Positions 23,816-32,390 of a stretch of 64,000 bases of DNA are shown here, piece by piece; the stretch's first letter is position 1; each line of letters opens with the position of its first letter. The notes below the pieces were generated by a model that saw only the letters and a program-made list of their open reading frames with translations, was not told the DNA's origin and searched no databases. The stretch covers positions 1 through 64,000 of the forward strand of contig JAXDBW010000042.1 of the NCBI GenBank assembly GCA_034678405.1. Direction: 5' to 3'. The stretch comes from JAXDBW01 sp034678405 (lineage in GTDB: Bacteria > Patescibacteriota > Patescibacteriia > UBA10025 > JAHIVO01). A program made the translations under genes and the position numbers.

Positions 23816-23844
23816 TTGCGAAAGCGTAGAAAACCAGCTACAAT
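23816..23844 (+). promoter_or_regulatory. cysS promoter, probably giving a leaderless mRNA
   Basis: -35 TTGCGA, 17-bp spacer, -10 TACAAT ending 9 bp before the cysS ATG. With a start point about 7 bp after the -10 there is no room for a ribosome site. Confidence 0.6.
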
Positions 23845-23853
23845 ACAGCTACT

Positions 23854-25398
23854 ATGCTGTCACTATTTAATACACTCCACCGGACAAAAGAACCGTTTAC
23901 CCCCCTGTCGGATAATCACGTCGGGCTCTATACCTGTGGCCCGACAGTCTATAACTATGCCCATATCGGCAACCTCCGGACGTACCTCTTCGAGGACATT
24001 CTGAAACGTGTCCTGCGCGCTGACGGCTATGATGTCACGCACGTCATGAACATAACTGATGTCGGTCATCTGACGGATGATGCTGATCGCGGAGAGGACA
24101 AGATGGAGAAAAGCGCGGCAAAAGAAGGTAAAACTGTCTGGGACGTCGCGGAGCATTATACCCAGGCATTCAAAAAAAACATGCATGAACTCAATATCTC
24201 TGAGCCAGACATCTGGGCGAAAGCCACCGACCATATCCAGGAGCAGATCGACTGGATCAGGCGACTTGAGCAAAAGGGCTTCACGTACCAGACGAGTGAT
24301 GGCGTGTATTTCGATACCAGCAAGCTCAATGACTATGGTAAGCTCTCCGGTCAAAATCGCGCCGAGCTCTCCGAGGGTATCCGCGTCGAGAAAAACGACG
24401 AAAAGAAAAACCCGACTGACTTCGCGCTCTGGAAATTCTCACCGCAAGACGTGAAACGCCAAATGGAATGGAACTCGCCCTGGGGCATTGGGTTCCCCGG
24501 CTGGCACCTCGAGTGCTCAGTCATGGCGAGTAAATATCTCGGGGAGCAGTTTGACATCCACTGCGGTGGGATTGACCACATCCCCATCCACCATACCAAT
24601 GAGATTGCTCAGACTGAAGCGGTCACGGGCAAGGACTTCGTGAAGTATTGGCTGCATGGCGAATTCCTGGTCCTGAAAGATGAAGACCCACTCTCGGGGA
24701 TCAAACTAATTAACACAACAATGATCTGCGAAATTTGTGGCCACAATAATTTTTTCCCTGACCAGAAAAAATTCAAATTTAAAAATAAAGACGGTTACAA
24801 GTTTATCTACGCAGAATGTGAGAAATGTCATGCGGAAATGAGCTTTGGAGTTAGAAAAATGGCAAAGTCCGCAGGGAACTTCATCACTCTCGAGACCCTG
24901 AAGAGCAAAGGCTATGACCCACTTGCCTACCGCTTCTTTAATCTCGGTACGCACTATCGCAAACCGCTCACCTTCACCTGGGAAGCGATCGAGTCGGCTC
25001 AGCACGCCTATGACAATGTCATGGCTATCGCAGCAGACCTCGGCGAGCCGAAGATTGGCTGTGCTGAATTTGAGGAGAAATTTATGCACGCACTGAATGA
25101 TGATCTGAATACGCCGCAAGCGCTAGCAGTCATGTGGGACCTACTAAAATCCGACTACCCGCCTGCTGCCAAAAAAGCCTCACTACTGAAATTTGATGAA
25201 ATCCTCGGCCTGGACCTGGCCAGCGCCAAACCAATCGATGTGCCTGCTGCCATACGCGAGTTAGTCTCGAAGCGTGAGCAGCTCCGCACCGACAAACAAT
25301 ACGACGAGGCTGATACACTCCGAGATGAGATTGCTGCCGCAGGATTTATCGTCGAAGACACCCCCGCTGGCTCGGTTCTGAAAAAGTTAAAATCATAA
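23854..25398 (+). CDS. cysS: Cysteinyl-tRNA synthetase with an inserted zinc ribbon
   Basis: 514 residues, class I synthetase. HIGH motif as HIGN at residues 37-40, zinc ligands C28 (YTCGPTVYN) and the HLECSVMA/HCGGIDHIPIHHTNEIAQTE region, KMSKS loop as KMAKS beginning at residue 335. Between the conserved HGEFLVL and KMAKS the usual enzyme has only a few residues; here about 58 extra residues are inserted with CEIC (292-295) and CEKC (322-325). The insert DNA is AT-rich. Charges tRNA-Cys; activity should survive if the insert folds as a separate ribbon. Start ATG is the only sensible one and fits a leaderless mRNA. Confidence 0.95.
   Translation: MLSLFNTLHRTKEPFTPLSDNHVGLYTCGPTVYNYAHIGNLRTYLFEDILKRVLRADGYDVTHVMNITDVGHLTDDADRGEDKMEKSAAKEGKTVWDVAEHYTQAFKKNMHELNISEPDIWAKATDHIQEQIDWIRRLEQKGFTYQTSDGVYFDTSKLNDYGKLSGQNRAELSEGIRVEKNDEKKNPTDFALWKFSPQDVKRQMEWNSPWGIGFPGWHLECSVMASKYLGEQFDIHCGGIDHIPIHHTNEIAQTEAVTGKDFVKYWLHGEFLVLKDEDPLSGIKLINTTMICEICGHNNFFPDQKKFKFKNKDGYKFIYAECEKCHAEMSFGVRKMAKSAGNFITLETLKSKGYDPLAYRFFNLGTHYRKPLTFTWEAIESAQHAYDNVMAIAADLGEPKIGCAEFEEKFMHALNDDLNTPQALAVMWDLLKSDYPPAAKKASLLKFDEILGLDLASAKPIDVPAAIRELVSKREQLRTDKQYDEADTLRDEIAAAGFIVEDTPAGSVLKKLKS
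24682..24855 (+). other. AT-rich zinc-ribbon insert within cysS
   Basis: Codons 277-334. The flanking codons are conserved synthetase sequence; the insert has runs such as AAATTCAAATTTAAAAATAAAG and encodes two CxxC pairs with a Lys/Phe-rich spacer. It is in frame and no stop is introduced. By eye the G+C is about one third, compared with over half in the rest of the gene. Confidence 0.75.
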
Positions 25399-25500
25399 GC
25401 CCTCTGTGAGAAATTGGGTCTGGGATTTTCCTGAGCCCATCCTATACTGAGTAAAGCGTTTGATAGCACCTCGCGAATAAAATCCCAGCGTCTCTTTTCC

Positions 25501-25530
25501 GTTGCTTTTCTGGACGAGCAGAAAAGCAAC
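25501..25530. repeat. Perfect 12-bp hairpin, GTTGCTTTTCTG type
   Basis: GTTGCTTTTCTG / CAGAAAAGCAAC around a 6-nt loop, within the 194-bp gap between cysS and the next gene. Outer AAGCGTTT/AAAACGCTT pieces lie on both sides. There is no T tract, so it looks like a palindromic repeat and not a terminator. Confidence 0.6.
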
Positions 25531-25592
25531 AAAACGCTTGGTCACTCGAAAAGTAGCGAAGATATTTACGAACAAAAAGGGACAAAAAAACT

Positions 25593-26468
25593 ATGCTCGG
25601 TTTCTTCCTCGCTATTACCGCCTCGCTGCTCTTCGCGGCGCGGGACAGCCTCAATAAATACGTCAGTACCAATACTTCGCCCCTCTTCGTCTACTGGGCG
25701 GTGGTGTTGTTTTCCTTACCGGTATTTACGGTCGGCGTTCTAATCCAGGGCATCCCGCCGCTCGACAGCGGCATCTTTTGGCTGATGGTGGCTCTGGGGG
25801 TGCCATTCTATGTCACCACCAGTGTCCTCCTGATTCGCGCTATGCAAATCTCCCCGCTCTCCCTCACCCTACCCTTCCTCGGGTTCAGCCCAGTATTCCT
25901 CCTCTTCACCTCATGGATTATTCTCGGACAGGTGCCCAGCCACTGGGGCATCATCGGTGTGGTCTTGGTGACGCTCGGTGCCTATTTTATCCATTTTCAG
26001 GGACGGCGCGCGGGATGGATGGCGCCGCTCCAGGCTATCAGACATGAGCGTGGCTCATGGTATGTCATCATCGTCGCGCTGATCTGGAGCATCACGGCAA
26101 ATTTTGATAAAATCGCGCTCGATCACTCGACGCCGCTGTCATATCTATTTATATATAGTGTGGTCTCACTCGTAGCGTTGACTATAGCCCTGGCCTGGCG
26201 GAGAGAATTGCACAGCGTCAGAACGCTGCGTGTCCATCCTATAGCCCTACCATTGACCGGCCTGATCACCGGCTTTGCGACCCTACTGCAAATGATGGCA
26301 ATCCAGCTCATCATCGTACCCTATGTCATCACTATCAAGCGGGCCGGCTCTATCCTCGGCGGAATCGCGATTGGTGCTGCGTACTTCCGTGAACCGGGCT
26401 TCCGCCGCCGTTTTGGCGCTGGACTGGTGATGCTTGCGGGCGTAGCCTTGATACTCATCTTTGGATAG
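25593..26468 (+). CDS. EamA/DMT-family transporter (second copy)
   Basis: 291 residues, ten predicted membrane helices, clearly related to the transporter at 22442: LLIRAMQISPLSLTLPFLGFSPVFLLFTSW and the VITIKRAGSILGGIAIGAAYFRE region line up with the same parts there. The two genes flank cysS and the biotinyl-like gene, so they probably arose by duplication. No ribosome site is strong here (AAAAAGGGAC is the best). Substrate unknown. Confidence 0.85.
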   Translation: MLGFFLAITASLLFAARDSLNKYVSTNTSPLFVYWAVVLFSLPVFTVGVLIQGIPPLDSGIFWLMVALGVPFYVTTSVLLIRAMQISPLSLTLPFLGFSPVFLLFTSWIILGQVPSHWGIIGVVLVTLGAYFIHFQGRRAGWMAPLQAIRHERGSWYVIIVALIWSITANFDKIALDHSTPLSYLFIYSVVSLVALTIALAWRRELHSVRTLRVHPIALPLTGLITGFATLLQMMAIQLIIVPYVITIKRAGSILGGIAIGAAYFREPGFRRRFGAGLVMLAGVALILIFG

Positions 26469-26472
26469 CGAA

Positions 26473-26508
26473 ACAGCCCTCGCATCTTTACAAACGGCTG
26501 TTTTTTTG
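26473..26508 (+). terminator. Terminator overlapping the next promoter
   Basis: AACAGCC / GGCTGTT hairpin with a 17-nt loop and a TTTTTTT run. The -35 of the next promoter lies inside the loop. Confidence 0.7.
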
Positions 26509-26516
26509 CTATACTT
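26488..26516 (+). promoter_or_regulatory. Promoter of the exported-protein gene at 26563
   Basis: -35 TTTACA, 17-bp spacer, -10 TATACT. The spacer is the stem and T tract of the upstream terminator. Confidence 0.65.
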
Positions 26517-26562
26517 AAGGAAATAAAACAAAAATCACCATTAATATATAAGGTTTACGAGT

Positions 26563-27489
26563 ATGGAACAACCCCAACTCACCCAAACCATGACCAAACA
26601 GGCTGTAGATACCTCGACACGGCTGGTTTTAGGTATTGGCATGATCAGCGCTTTCGCCGTCGGCATCAGTCTGTCCATGGCACTACTCAATATAAATCTC
26701 CTTGCTGAGGAGGCGCCAGAAATCATTACACTCAAAAAACCGTTCAAAGTATCGGATATCTGGGATGGGGCGCTGACGACAGATGCACAGTATAATAACA
26801 ACCTCGTCCTCTATGCTACGGATAGCGTGCATAACCCCGGATACCAGGAACCGCTGGGTAAATTTTTCCTGCATGAATATCAAGATGGATCTGCCTATGC
26901 CTCTACCTATCGGCTCGCCATAAGTAATGATGATGCATATATCGCCGGTGGTTCGCATGCATCGATCGCCACAATCCTGACTGGCACGGGAGTGCACACC
27001 CTCTGCGTCCCTCCTGCACTGGATGATCCCTACGTGTGGTTTGACGCCAACGGGAATCCATATGATGACTATGATTTGTCAGGTAATGCCCTGACTGACT
27101 GTGTCTCCGTCAAAAACCGTGCTTACGCACCTTATATTATCGATTCAGCTACTATCAATCAACCATATGAATCAAATAGCCAGATAGTGGAGCTGAAAAA
27201 GGATGGCGCGGTTTTGGCCGCGGTTGTGGATGGACAGGTCGAAACCTATAGCTCCTCAGAAACGCTCCACGGTGGCGCACCCCTATATGTCAGTCTCGAG
27301 ACGACTGATATCCCCCGGCTGCTACCGAGCCGTACTATCCAAGTGATCTCGGGCGGTATTCAGACGCTCTGTATCCCACCGACCAACATCAGCAATACGC
27401 CCACACAGTATTATTTTAATTCCGACGGGTGGCCGTATCGTGACCCACTCCTCACCCAGAGCGTCCGCTGCGTGAAAGCAATCATGTAG
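26563..27489 (+). CDS. Single-anchor exported protein with an internal duplication
   Basis: Not recognised. 308 residues: an N-terminal cytoplasmic tail, one membrane helix (about 22-42, LVLGIGMISAFAVGISLSMAL), then an extracellular part. A motif occurs twice, near residues 145-185 and 265-305: TLCxPP, then aromatic-F-(D/N)-x-(N/D)-G-x-PY-x-D, ending in a Cys followed by Val. Each copy has one Cys at both ends and could form a disulfide loop. Own promoter and terminator. Confidence 0.7.
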   Translation: MEQPQLTQTMTKQAVDTSTRLVLGIGMISAFAVGISLSMALLNINLLAEEAPEIITLKKPFKVSDIWDGALTTDAQYNNNLVLYATDSVHNPGYQEPLGKFFLHEYQDGSAYASTYRLAISNDDAYIAGGSHASIATILTGTGVHTLCVPPALDDPYVWFDANGNPYDDYDLSGNALTDCVSVKNRAYAPYIIDSATINQPYESNSQIVELKKDGAVLAAVVDGQVETYSSSETLHGGAPLYVSLETTDIPRLLPSRTIQVISGGIQTLCIPPTNISNTPTQYYFNSDGWPYRDPLLTQSVRCVKAIM

Positions 27490-27507
27490 TACATACGCGC
27501 ATGCACG

Positions 27508-27537
27508 AAACCCCGACTCATCCGAGCCGGGGTTTTT
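27508..27537 (+). terminator. Terminator between convergent genes
   Basis: AAACCCCG-CTC / GAG-CGGGGTTT with a short loop; T run on the plus strand and an AAA/TTT symmetry that would serve the minus strand too. Confidence 0.85.
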
Positions 27538-27553
27538 GGTATGTCATAGTAAA

Positions 27554-28018
27554 CTAACCGTAAAATCCCAAACGCTGATACCAATGCGGTGGATAGGTTT
27601 CCTGCGGAGGGAGCTGCTGATCAGTGTCATCCGCACTGATAGATATGCGCTCAGCCGGAAAATCAGCATTGACCAGAAATATAAAGGTAGCCGGACCGCG
27701 GCCGATATATGTAGCAAACGCAGCGGTGTGGTCGGCATCAGAGGACACATAGCCATAGTAATCCACTCCGGAATAGTGGAGCAGTGGAATGCCCAACCGA
27801 AACCCGACTAATGCCGTAAACGGCTGATCAGCCCGCAGTACGATAGTGCGCATCCCTCGCCGGCCGGTCGACCCTGGATAGGTCCATTCACGTGTCTGAC
27901 TCGAAGCGTCAGTAAATTTCTGTAAGTATGTAAACTTCCGGAGGTGTTCCCGTCCGAGGAAATGCACAAGAGCCAGCAGCAATACACAAATGATGCTGAG
28001 AAAAATGATTATCCCCAT
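27554..28018 (-). CDS. Small single-anchor membrane protein
   Basis: Not recognised. 154 residues, one N-terminal helix (about 2-20, GIIIFLSIICVLLLALVHFL), then a soluble part rich in aromatic and beta-type residues that probably faces outside. The ATG giving MGIIIFLS was taken; one two codons upstream is equivalent. It lies 24 bp downstream of the multi-helix protein at 28043 and is likely in the same transcript. Confidence 0.65.
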   Translation of the reverse strand: MGIIIFLSIICVLLLALVHFLGREHLRKFTYLQKFTDASSQTREWTYPGSTGRRGMRTIVLRADQPFTALVGFRLGIPLLHYSGVDYYGYVSSDADHTAAFATYIGRGPATFIFLVNADFPAERISISADDTDQQLPPQETYPPHWYQRLGFYG

Positions 28019-28042
28019 ATACAATAGGGTTCTCTGATTTTT

Positions 28043-28666
28043 TTAGTCCTCGTCGGCAGTTTCCCGGCGTTTCCGCTTGCGGGCACCGGTTCCTTTCAGG
28101 ACGAAGAGTGCGACGATCGGGGCAATAATCCAGAATGACTGAGCTGATTCGGTCGCAAATAGCTGTTTGGTTAGCGGGGCGAGCACGTCCTGGACTGTTT
28201 CGGCAGGCAAATACGAGAGAATAATACTCACCAGGAGCCCGACATGCATGATACTGAAGAGGAGTACCTGCCACCAGGGGCCAGCCGTATCGGCAGAGCC
28301 GATTGACTTCATCAGAGCTGAGCGGGTAATCACCACGAAAAGGAAAATGAAGAGGAAGAGGAACGCCGAAATCTGCACGACGAAGATCTGCCCCAGGAGA
28401 TTATGTAGCCAATCCTGGACTTGTGGTGAATTGAAGAATGGCGCATGGTCGACGAGCGCGAGCGAGACGTAGATACTGATCAAGATGACGATAATGCGGT
28501 CGCGGCCCAGGGATAATCCGTAAAGAAACGCGGCCACAACGAAAAAGAGGATGATAAAAAGATCCCAGGTCGGTCTGGTCCAGTCGATATTTTGCATGAA
28601 TTGGGCGCTACTCTGCGCGGCGTTTGCCGCTTCTTGAGCGTAGGCCACAGGAATTAATCCCAGCAT
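28043..28666 (-). CDS. Polytopic membrane protein of unknown function
   Basis: 207 residues with an N-terminal signal-like segment (MLGLIPVAYAQ), about five helices (34-53, 57-73, 96-114, 132-152, 178-191) and a basic C-terminal tail (ARKRKRRETADED), so the C-terminus is probably cytoplasmic. No family is recognised. A clear promoter stands upstream. Confidence 0.7.
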   Translation of the reverse strand: MLGLIPVAYAQEAANAAQSSAQFMQNIDWTRPTWDLFIILFFVVAAFLYGLSLGRDRIIVILISIYVSLALVDHAPFFNSPQVQDWLHNLLGQIFVVQISAFLFLFIFLFVVITRSALMKSIGSADTAGPWWQVLLFSIMHVGLLVSIILSYLPAETVQDVLAPLTKQLFATESAQSFWIIAPIVALFVLKGTGARKRKRRETADED

Positions 28667-28705
28667 CCTCCGAAAAATTTTTGGTTTTTAATTCGAACAG
28701 TTATG

Positions 28706-28734
28706 AGTATAGCATAAAAAAGCACTTTTTTCAA
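28706..28734 (-). promoter_or_regulatory. Promoter of the polytopic membrane protein gene
   Basis: Minus strand: -35 TTGAAA, 17-bp spacer, -10 TATACT. Confidence 0.7.
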
Positions 28735-28759
28735 GCTATACCTTGTGTGTAACTACTGA

Positions 28760-29881
28760 CTACGACTGATTGAGCTCCTCGAGGAGCTGCTTTTGTTTAC
28801 GCGAAAGCTTCGTCGGTGTCACCACCTGGACGGTCACGAGATGGTCTCCTCGTCCGCGAGTGCGTAAATGAGGCACCCCTTTTTCTGATAGTTTAAACAC
28901 TTTGCCTGACTGTGTGCCAGCGGGCACCTTCAGCATGACTTCACCATCCAGGGTTTCCACAGGGATCTTGTCCCCGAGGGCGGCCTGGCTAAATGAGAGC
29001 TCGGCAGTCGAGCGAATATCATCGCCGTCTCGGTCAAACTGCGGATCTGGCTGGACTCGGACGGTGATATAGAGATCCCCCGCCTGACTACCCCGCACAC
29101 CGACTTCGCCTTTGCCCGACAACCGAATTGTTTCGCCGTCGCTGATGCCAGCGGGAATTTTCACTCGGACCGTTTCTTCTTCTTTTACCCGGCCCTCGCC
29201 GTTACATTTTGTACATTTCTTCTCGGGCTTCTTCCCCTCCCCATGACAATCCGGACAAATGCTGGCCGTGCGAAACTGGCCGAGAATCGTCTGCTGGACC
29301 CGGGCGACTTGGCCCTGTCCCCCGCAGGTCTGGCACGTCTCTATCTTCGTGCCCGGCTCAGCGCCATTTCCGCCACACTTCAAGCAGGCGACGTGGGTAT
29401 AGAGCGAGATGTCTGTCTCGGCGCCGAAGACCGCCTCGCGAAACGGTAGCTGCATATCCATCTGGATGTCCTGGCCCGACGTCCGGGCACTCCGCCCACC
29501 GCTGCGGCGGCCGAAACCGAAAATATCCCCGAAGATATCACCAAAATCACCGAAGTCATACTCAACTCGCTGACCCTGTCCCTGACCACCACCAAATGGT
29601 CCTCCCGCGCCACCAGCGGCACGGGCAAAGTCCTCCCAATTAAACCCCTGACCACGGGCACCGGCTTGCTGCTCATAGCCGGGACCAAACTGATCATAGC
29701 GCTGCCGGCGCTCAGCATTGCCGAGCACCTGGTAGGCACCGTTAATTTCCTTAAACTTCGCTTCGTCTCCATCCGGTTTGTCCGGGTGGTATTTGTGCGC
29801 GAGCTTGCGGTAGGCCTTCTTTATTTCGTCTGCCGAGGCGTCTTTCGCGACACCCAGAATCTCATATAAATCTTTTGACAT
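28760..29881 (-). CDS. dnaJ: Chaperone protein DnaJ
   Basis: 373 residues, type I DnaJ. J-domain with HPD at 32-34, a Gly-rich linker (about 80-125), four CxxCxGxG repeats (CLKCGGNG, CQTCGGQG, CPDCHGEG, CTKCNGEG), and the C-terminal substrate-binding part. Stimulates DnaK ATPase. It is not in the dnaK operon 13 kb away and no CIRCE is visible before it, so it is under a separate promoter. Confidence 0.97.
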   Translation of the reverse strand: MSKDLYEILGVAKDASADEIKKAYRKLAHKYHPDKPDGDEAKFKEINGAYQVLGNAERRQRYDQFGPGYEQQAGARGQGFNWEDFARAAGGAGGPFGGGQGQGQRVEYDFGDFGDIFGDIFGFGRRSGGRSARTSGQDIQMDMQLPFREAVFGAETDISLYTHVACLKCGGNGAEPGTKIETCQTCGGQGQVARVQQTILGQFRTASICPDCHGEGKKPEKKCTKCNGEGRVKEEETVRVKIPAGISDGETIRLSGKGEVGVRGSQAGDLYITVRVQPDPQFDRDGDDIRSTAELSFSQAALGDKIPVETLDGEVMLKVPAGTQSGKVFKLSEKGVPHLRTRGRGDHLVTVQVVTPTKLSRKQKQLLEELNQS

Positions 29882-29909
29882 AGTGTTGGACTATCTCCCT
29901 GAACCACGA

Positions 29910-29938
29910 AGTATACGTATTTTATCCCAGACAGTCAA
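29910..29938 (-). promoter_or_regulatory. dnaJ promoter
   Basis: Minus strand: -35 TTGACT, 17-bp spacer, -10 TATACT; leader about 20 nt with GGGAGA. Confidence 0.7.
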
Positions 29939-29945
29939 TACCCTC

Positions 29946-31004
29946 CTATAACGTGACTTTCTCTACCTCGGTCTGGACTTTCGTAATCTTGATGAAATGC
30001 AACCATTTCAGTATCTGATAGACGAGGAGACTAAATGCTTTGATCAGTTCGCGATAGACTATGGAAAAAACATTCAAAACAAAAAATAAACTCAAGGCAA
30101 GCAACGCCGGAATAAATTTCTGATAGGGCTGCACAAACTGATTTACTTTTTTCGTCACAATCTTCCTGACGACTGTATCCATAGTGTCAGACCCGGCGGC
30201 CTGGATATCAAACGTGTTGAGAAATTCCTGACGCCCCTGTGCTACGATTTCGTTGCTGGCCGCATCAAGCCCGGCTTTAATCTGTTCATCCAGAGCTCTG
30301 ATTTCTGGTGTGACATTGTCTATTTTGTCTACCCCCTGCGACTTGAGCTGATCGATGCGGGTGATATTAGCGATAAATGCATCGAGGCTCAGATCCTTAT
30401 CATAGCCGTTGCCATAGACATTTTCGAGTGTGAAATTTACGGTGCTCATGCTCGTATCAACTAATCCATTGACAATGCGATCCTCCGCATTGGGCTGATC
30501 AATGAAGTATCCGTAGTACATCACCGAGCTGGCGAGAAGGATGATCGTCACGGCGCCTTTCAGCCCGGTGTCCAGCGTCTTCTGCGGTTTAAACGTCGTG
30601 CGCGTCTTCAAGTCGTCATTGATAGACCGGCGCCAGAGAAGGAAACCAAGCATCATGATAAGCGCGGCAATCAATGTCCAAACCGAAAAACCAAAAAAGA
30701 CAAAACTGGTCAGTGCCGCCACGATGATTGTGAGGAGAATCATGAGCCGCTTCGTCACGAGCACCTCCGTCAGGGCCACCATAGCAAACATCAAACAGAA
30801 AGCCAGCAGTGTACTAACGACGGTTAGGATATTATTCAGACTAAATGTGAAGGCAACATTGTGGAGTGCGTTATTCCACGCGAGCCAAAAGACGGCGGTC
30901 GACACAACCATCAGGCCAAACAGCGTCAACACCTTGTGCCCAGGCTGTGATGGGACGAAGTCTTTGAGGGATGGTATTTCTTTTTTTTCCTGTTCGACGC
31001 GCAT
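29946..31004 (-). CDS. Polytopic membrane protein with a large loop, unknown function
   Basis: Not recognised. 352 residues. Four or five helices in the first 170 residues, then a soluble region (about 172-280) that may lie outside the cell, and one or two helices near 285-315 followed by an amphipathic C-terminus. The N-terminal MRVEQEKKEIPSLKDF is cytoplasmic by the positive-inside rule. Its stop lies 8 bp from the dnaJ promoter. Confidence 0.68.
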   Translation of the reverse strand: MRVEQEKKEIPSLKDFVPSQPGHKVLTLFGLMVVSTAVFWLAWNNALHNVAFTFSLNNILTVVSTLLAFCLMFAMVALTEVLVTKRLMILLTIIVAALTSFVFFGFSVWTLIAALIMMLGFLLWRRSINDDLKTRTTFKPQKTLDTGLKGAVTIILLASSVMYYGYFIDQPNAEDRIVNGLVDTSMSTVNFTLENVYGNGYDKDLSLDAFIANITRIDQLKSQGVDKIDNVTPEIRALDEQIKAGLDAASNEIVAQGRQEFLNTFDIQAAGSDTMDTVVRKIVTKKVNQFVQPYQKFIPALLALSLFFVLNVFSIVYRELIKAFSLLVYQILKWLHFIKITKVQTEVEKVTL

Positions 31005-31007
31005 GTA

Positions 31008-31036
31008 TTGACAAATGCTACTAATACCAGTAGTGT
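31008..31036 (+). promoter_or_regulatory. Promoter of the 122-residue gene
   Basis: -35 TTGACA, 17-bp spacer, -10 TAGTGT. It begins 3 bp from the start codon of the divergent membrane-protein gene. Confidence 0.6.
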
Positions 31037-31101
31037 ACTATAGATTCGGTCAAATTAAAAATCGTACATACCACACATACTTCAAATACAGGAGGTGCAC
31101 T

Positions 31102-31470
31102 GTGCATCAAGACGGCACACAGTACTATCGTTGCATCAAACCGCTAACTAAGAATGCGGTGATATTCTGCGCCGGCCACCAGTATCTACGACGCCTGCCT
31201 GGTGCAGGAAGCGTCTCACTGGACAAAACCGGGGGCGGGGTGATTGCTCTCTCCGATGAAGAGCTGGTCCAGCACTTCGTACCGGTATTTTCGGTTCGAT
31301 GTACCTATGAGTACACGATCATGCGTGAGCCGGTATTCCGCAAGGGTGGGATGTACTGGGCTCGTTCGTCGGATACCACGGACGATGTCCATATCTACCC
31401 GGGCCGGCAGGATGCGGTCGTCACCCTTTCCGCGCAGACTTTCAAAAAACATTTCACCGTGTCTGCCTGA
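31102..31470 (+). CDS. Small protein with GTG start, unknown function
   Basis: 122 residues starting at a GTG with GGAGG 6 bp upstream. The frame is open further upstream but there is no ribosome site there. Composition is mixed, without a membrane segment; two Cys near residues 11 and 23 and several basic patches. Single-gene unit with its own promoter and terminator. No family is recognised. Confidence 0.62.
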   Translation: MHQDGTQYYRCIKPLTKNAVIFCAGHQYLRRLPGAGSVSLDKTGGGVIALSDEELVQHFVPVFSVRCTYEYTIMREPVFRKGGMYWARSSDTTDDVHIYPGRQDAVVTLSAQTFKKHFTVSA

Positions 31471-31495
31471 TCGACGGTGTCCAGGCGATCAAAAA

Positions 31496-31528
31496 ACCCG
31501 AGCGACTAACTATCGCCCGGGTCTTTTA
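31496..31528 (+). terminator. Terminator
   Basis: ACCCG-GCGA / TCGC-CGGGT hairpin with one internal mismatch, then CTTTTA. It is followed at once by the convergent DUF3467 gene. Confidence 0.7.
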
Positions 31529-31540
31529 TTGTATCGGAAC

Positions 31541-31843
31541 TTACGCCGTCCGAAATCCGATTTCCGAACCAGGCGCCTGCGCTTCCTCGATCTTACCAAA
31601 TTTGTCTTCGTACTTCTTGATATTTTCCTCGAGCGCCTTATAGATGCGTTTCATATGTCCGGGGCTGGTAATCACCCGGGCATTCACCACGCCGGCTCGC
31701 TGATGCGCGTAGACATTCATAAAGTCGAGGACAAACTCCTCCTTCGAGTGTGAGACGCCCATCGCGTTTGAATACACGCCTTTCAGGGTCGCGTCATCAA
31801 TCTTGATATTGATTTGCTGTTGATTATTCTGCTGGCCATTCAT
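31541..31843 (-). CDS. DUF3467 family protein
   Basis: 100 residues. Starts MNGQQNNQQQINIKIDDATLKGVYSN; the pattern INIKIDD..LKGVYSN..V.HSKEEFVLDF and ARVITSPGHMKRIYKAL is typical of DUF3467, small cytoplasmic proteins of unknown role. A palindrome with 7-bp arms (CAGATAT/ATATCTG) lies at 31849-31872, directly before the ATG on this strand, and could be an operator. Confidence 0.85.
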   Translation of the reverse strand: MNGQQNNQQQINIKIDDATLKGVYSNAMGVSHSKEEFVLDFMNVYAHQRAGVVNARVITSPGHMKRIYKALEENIKKYEDKFGKIEEAQAPGSEIGFRTA

Positions 31844-31896
31844 ACAGTCAGATATATTACTAATAATATCTGTATCATAGCGAGCGACGGAGTATT

Positions 31897-31926
31897 TGAC
31901 AAATCGGGCAATTCGCCAGTAGGCTG
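31897..31926 (+). promoter_or_regulatory. Promoter of the 68-residue gene
   Basis: -35 TTGACA, 18-bp spacer, -10 TAGGCT. Confidence 0.55.
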
Positions 31927-31970
31927 AAGGTAGACATTGCTCGTATCAATCTCAAACAGTGAGGTGACAT

Positions 31971-32177
31971 ATGCCACATCGATTACCTATAGCGCGCATT
32001 GTGTTCCAGCGACGACGCATCATGATCCGGGCTGGCGCCCGCCGCTTCTCTATCCACACCGGTGGGGTACACCGGATACGCTTCAGCTCGCATGACGAGC
32101 CGCAGCACGTCCGCCTCGGACCGCATCATCGCACGGTGCATCTCCACGCGCCGATCGTCCATGCCATCCACTGCTGA
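31971..32177 (+). CDS. Small His/Arg-rich protein
   Basis: 68 residues, unusually rich in His and Arg, with RIVFQRRRIMIRAGARR near the start and many His toward the end. Start supported by GAGGTGAC 5 bp before the ATG. The unit has a promoter upstream and a terminator 70 bp downstream. A nucleic-acid or metal-binding role would fit the composition, but nothing proves it; an overlapping frame (63 residues) lacks a ribosome site. Confidence 0.48.
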   Translation: MPHRLPIARIVFQRRRIMIRAGARRFSIHTGGVHRIRFSSHDEPQHVRLGPHHRTVHLHAPIVHAIHC

Positions 32178-32247
32178 GCCACAAATCACCAGTAGCCGGT
32201 CTGTGTCTGGCTACGGCTACCCGACGGGGCCGCTTGGTTCCTCCACC

Positions 32248-32289
32248 GCCTGAGCTCTTCTCCACATTTGGAGCTCAGGCGATTTTTTT
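32248..32289 (+). terminator. Rho-independent terminator
   Basis: GCCTGAGCTC / GAGCTCAGGC with a 13-nt loop, then GATTTTTTT. Confidence 0.9.
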
Positions 32290-32304
32290 ATCCATCGAAA
32301 ATCA

Positions 32305-32334
32305 TTGACAGGGGCCATGGGGGCACGGTATGGT
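32305..32334 (+). promoter_or_regulatory. Promoter of the 134-residue gene
   Basis: -35 TTGACA, 18-bp spacer, -10 TATGGT. Confidence 0.6.
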
Positions 32335-32390
32335 AACTATGTAAATACATACAGCCCTTCACACCCCAAAAAAAATAAGGGAGGTATCCC

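Noticed and set aside
32062..32253. A 63-residue plus-strand frame overlapping the His/Arg-rich gene
   Set aside because: No ribosome site and low-complexity Ser/Arg content; the frame from 31971 has one.
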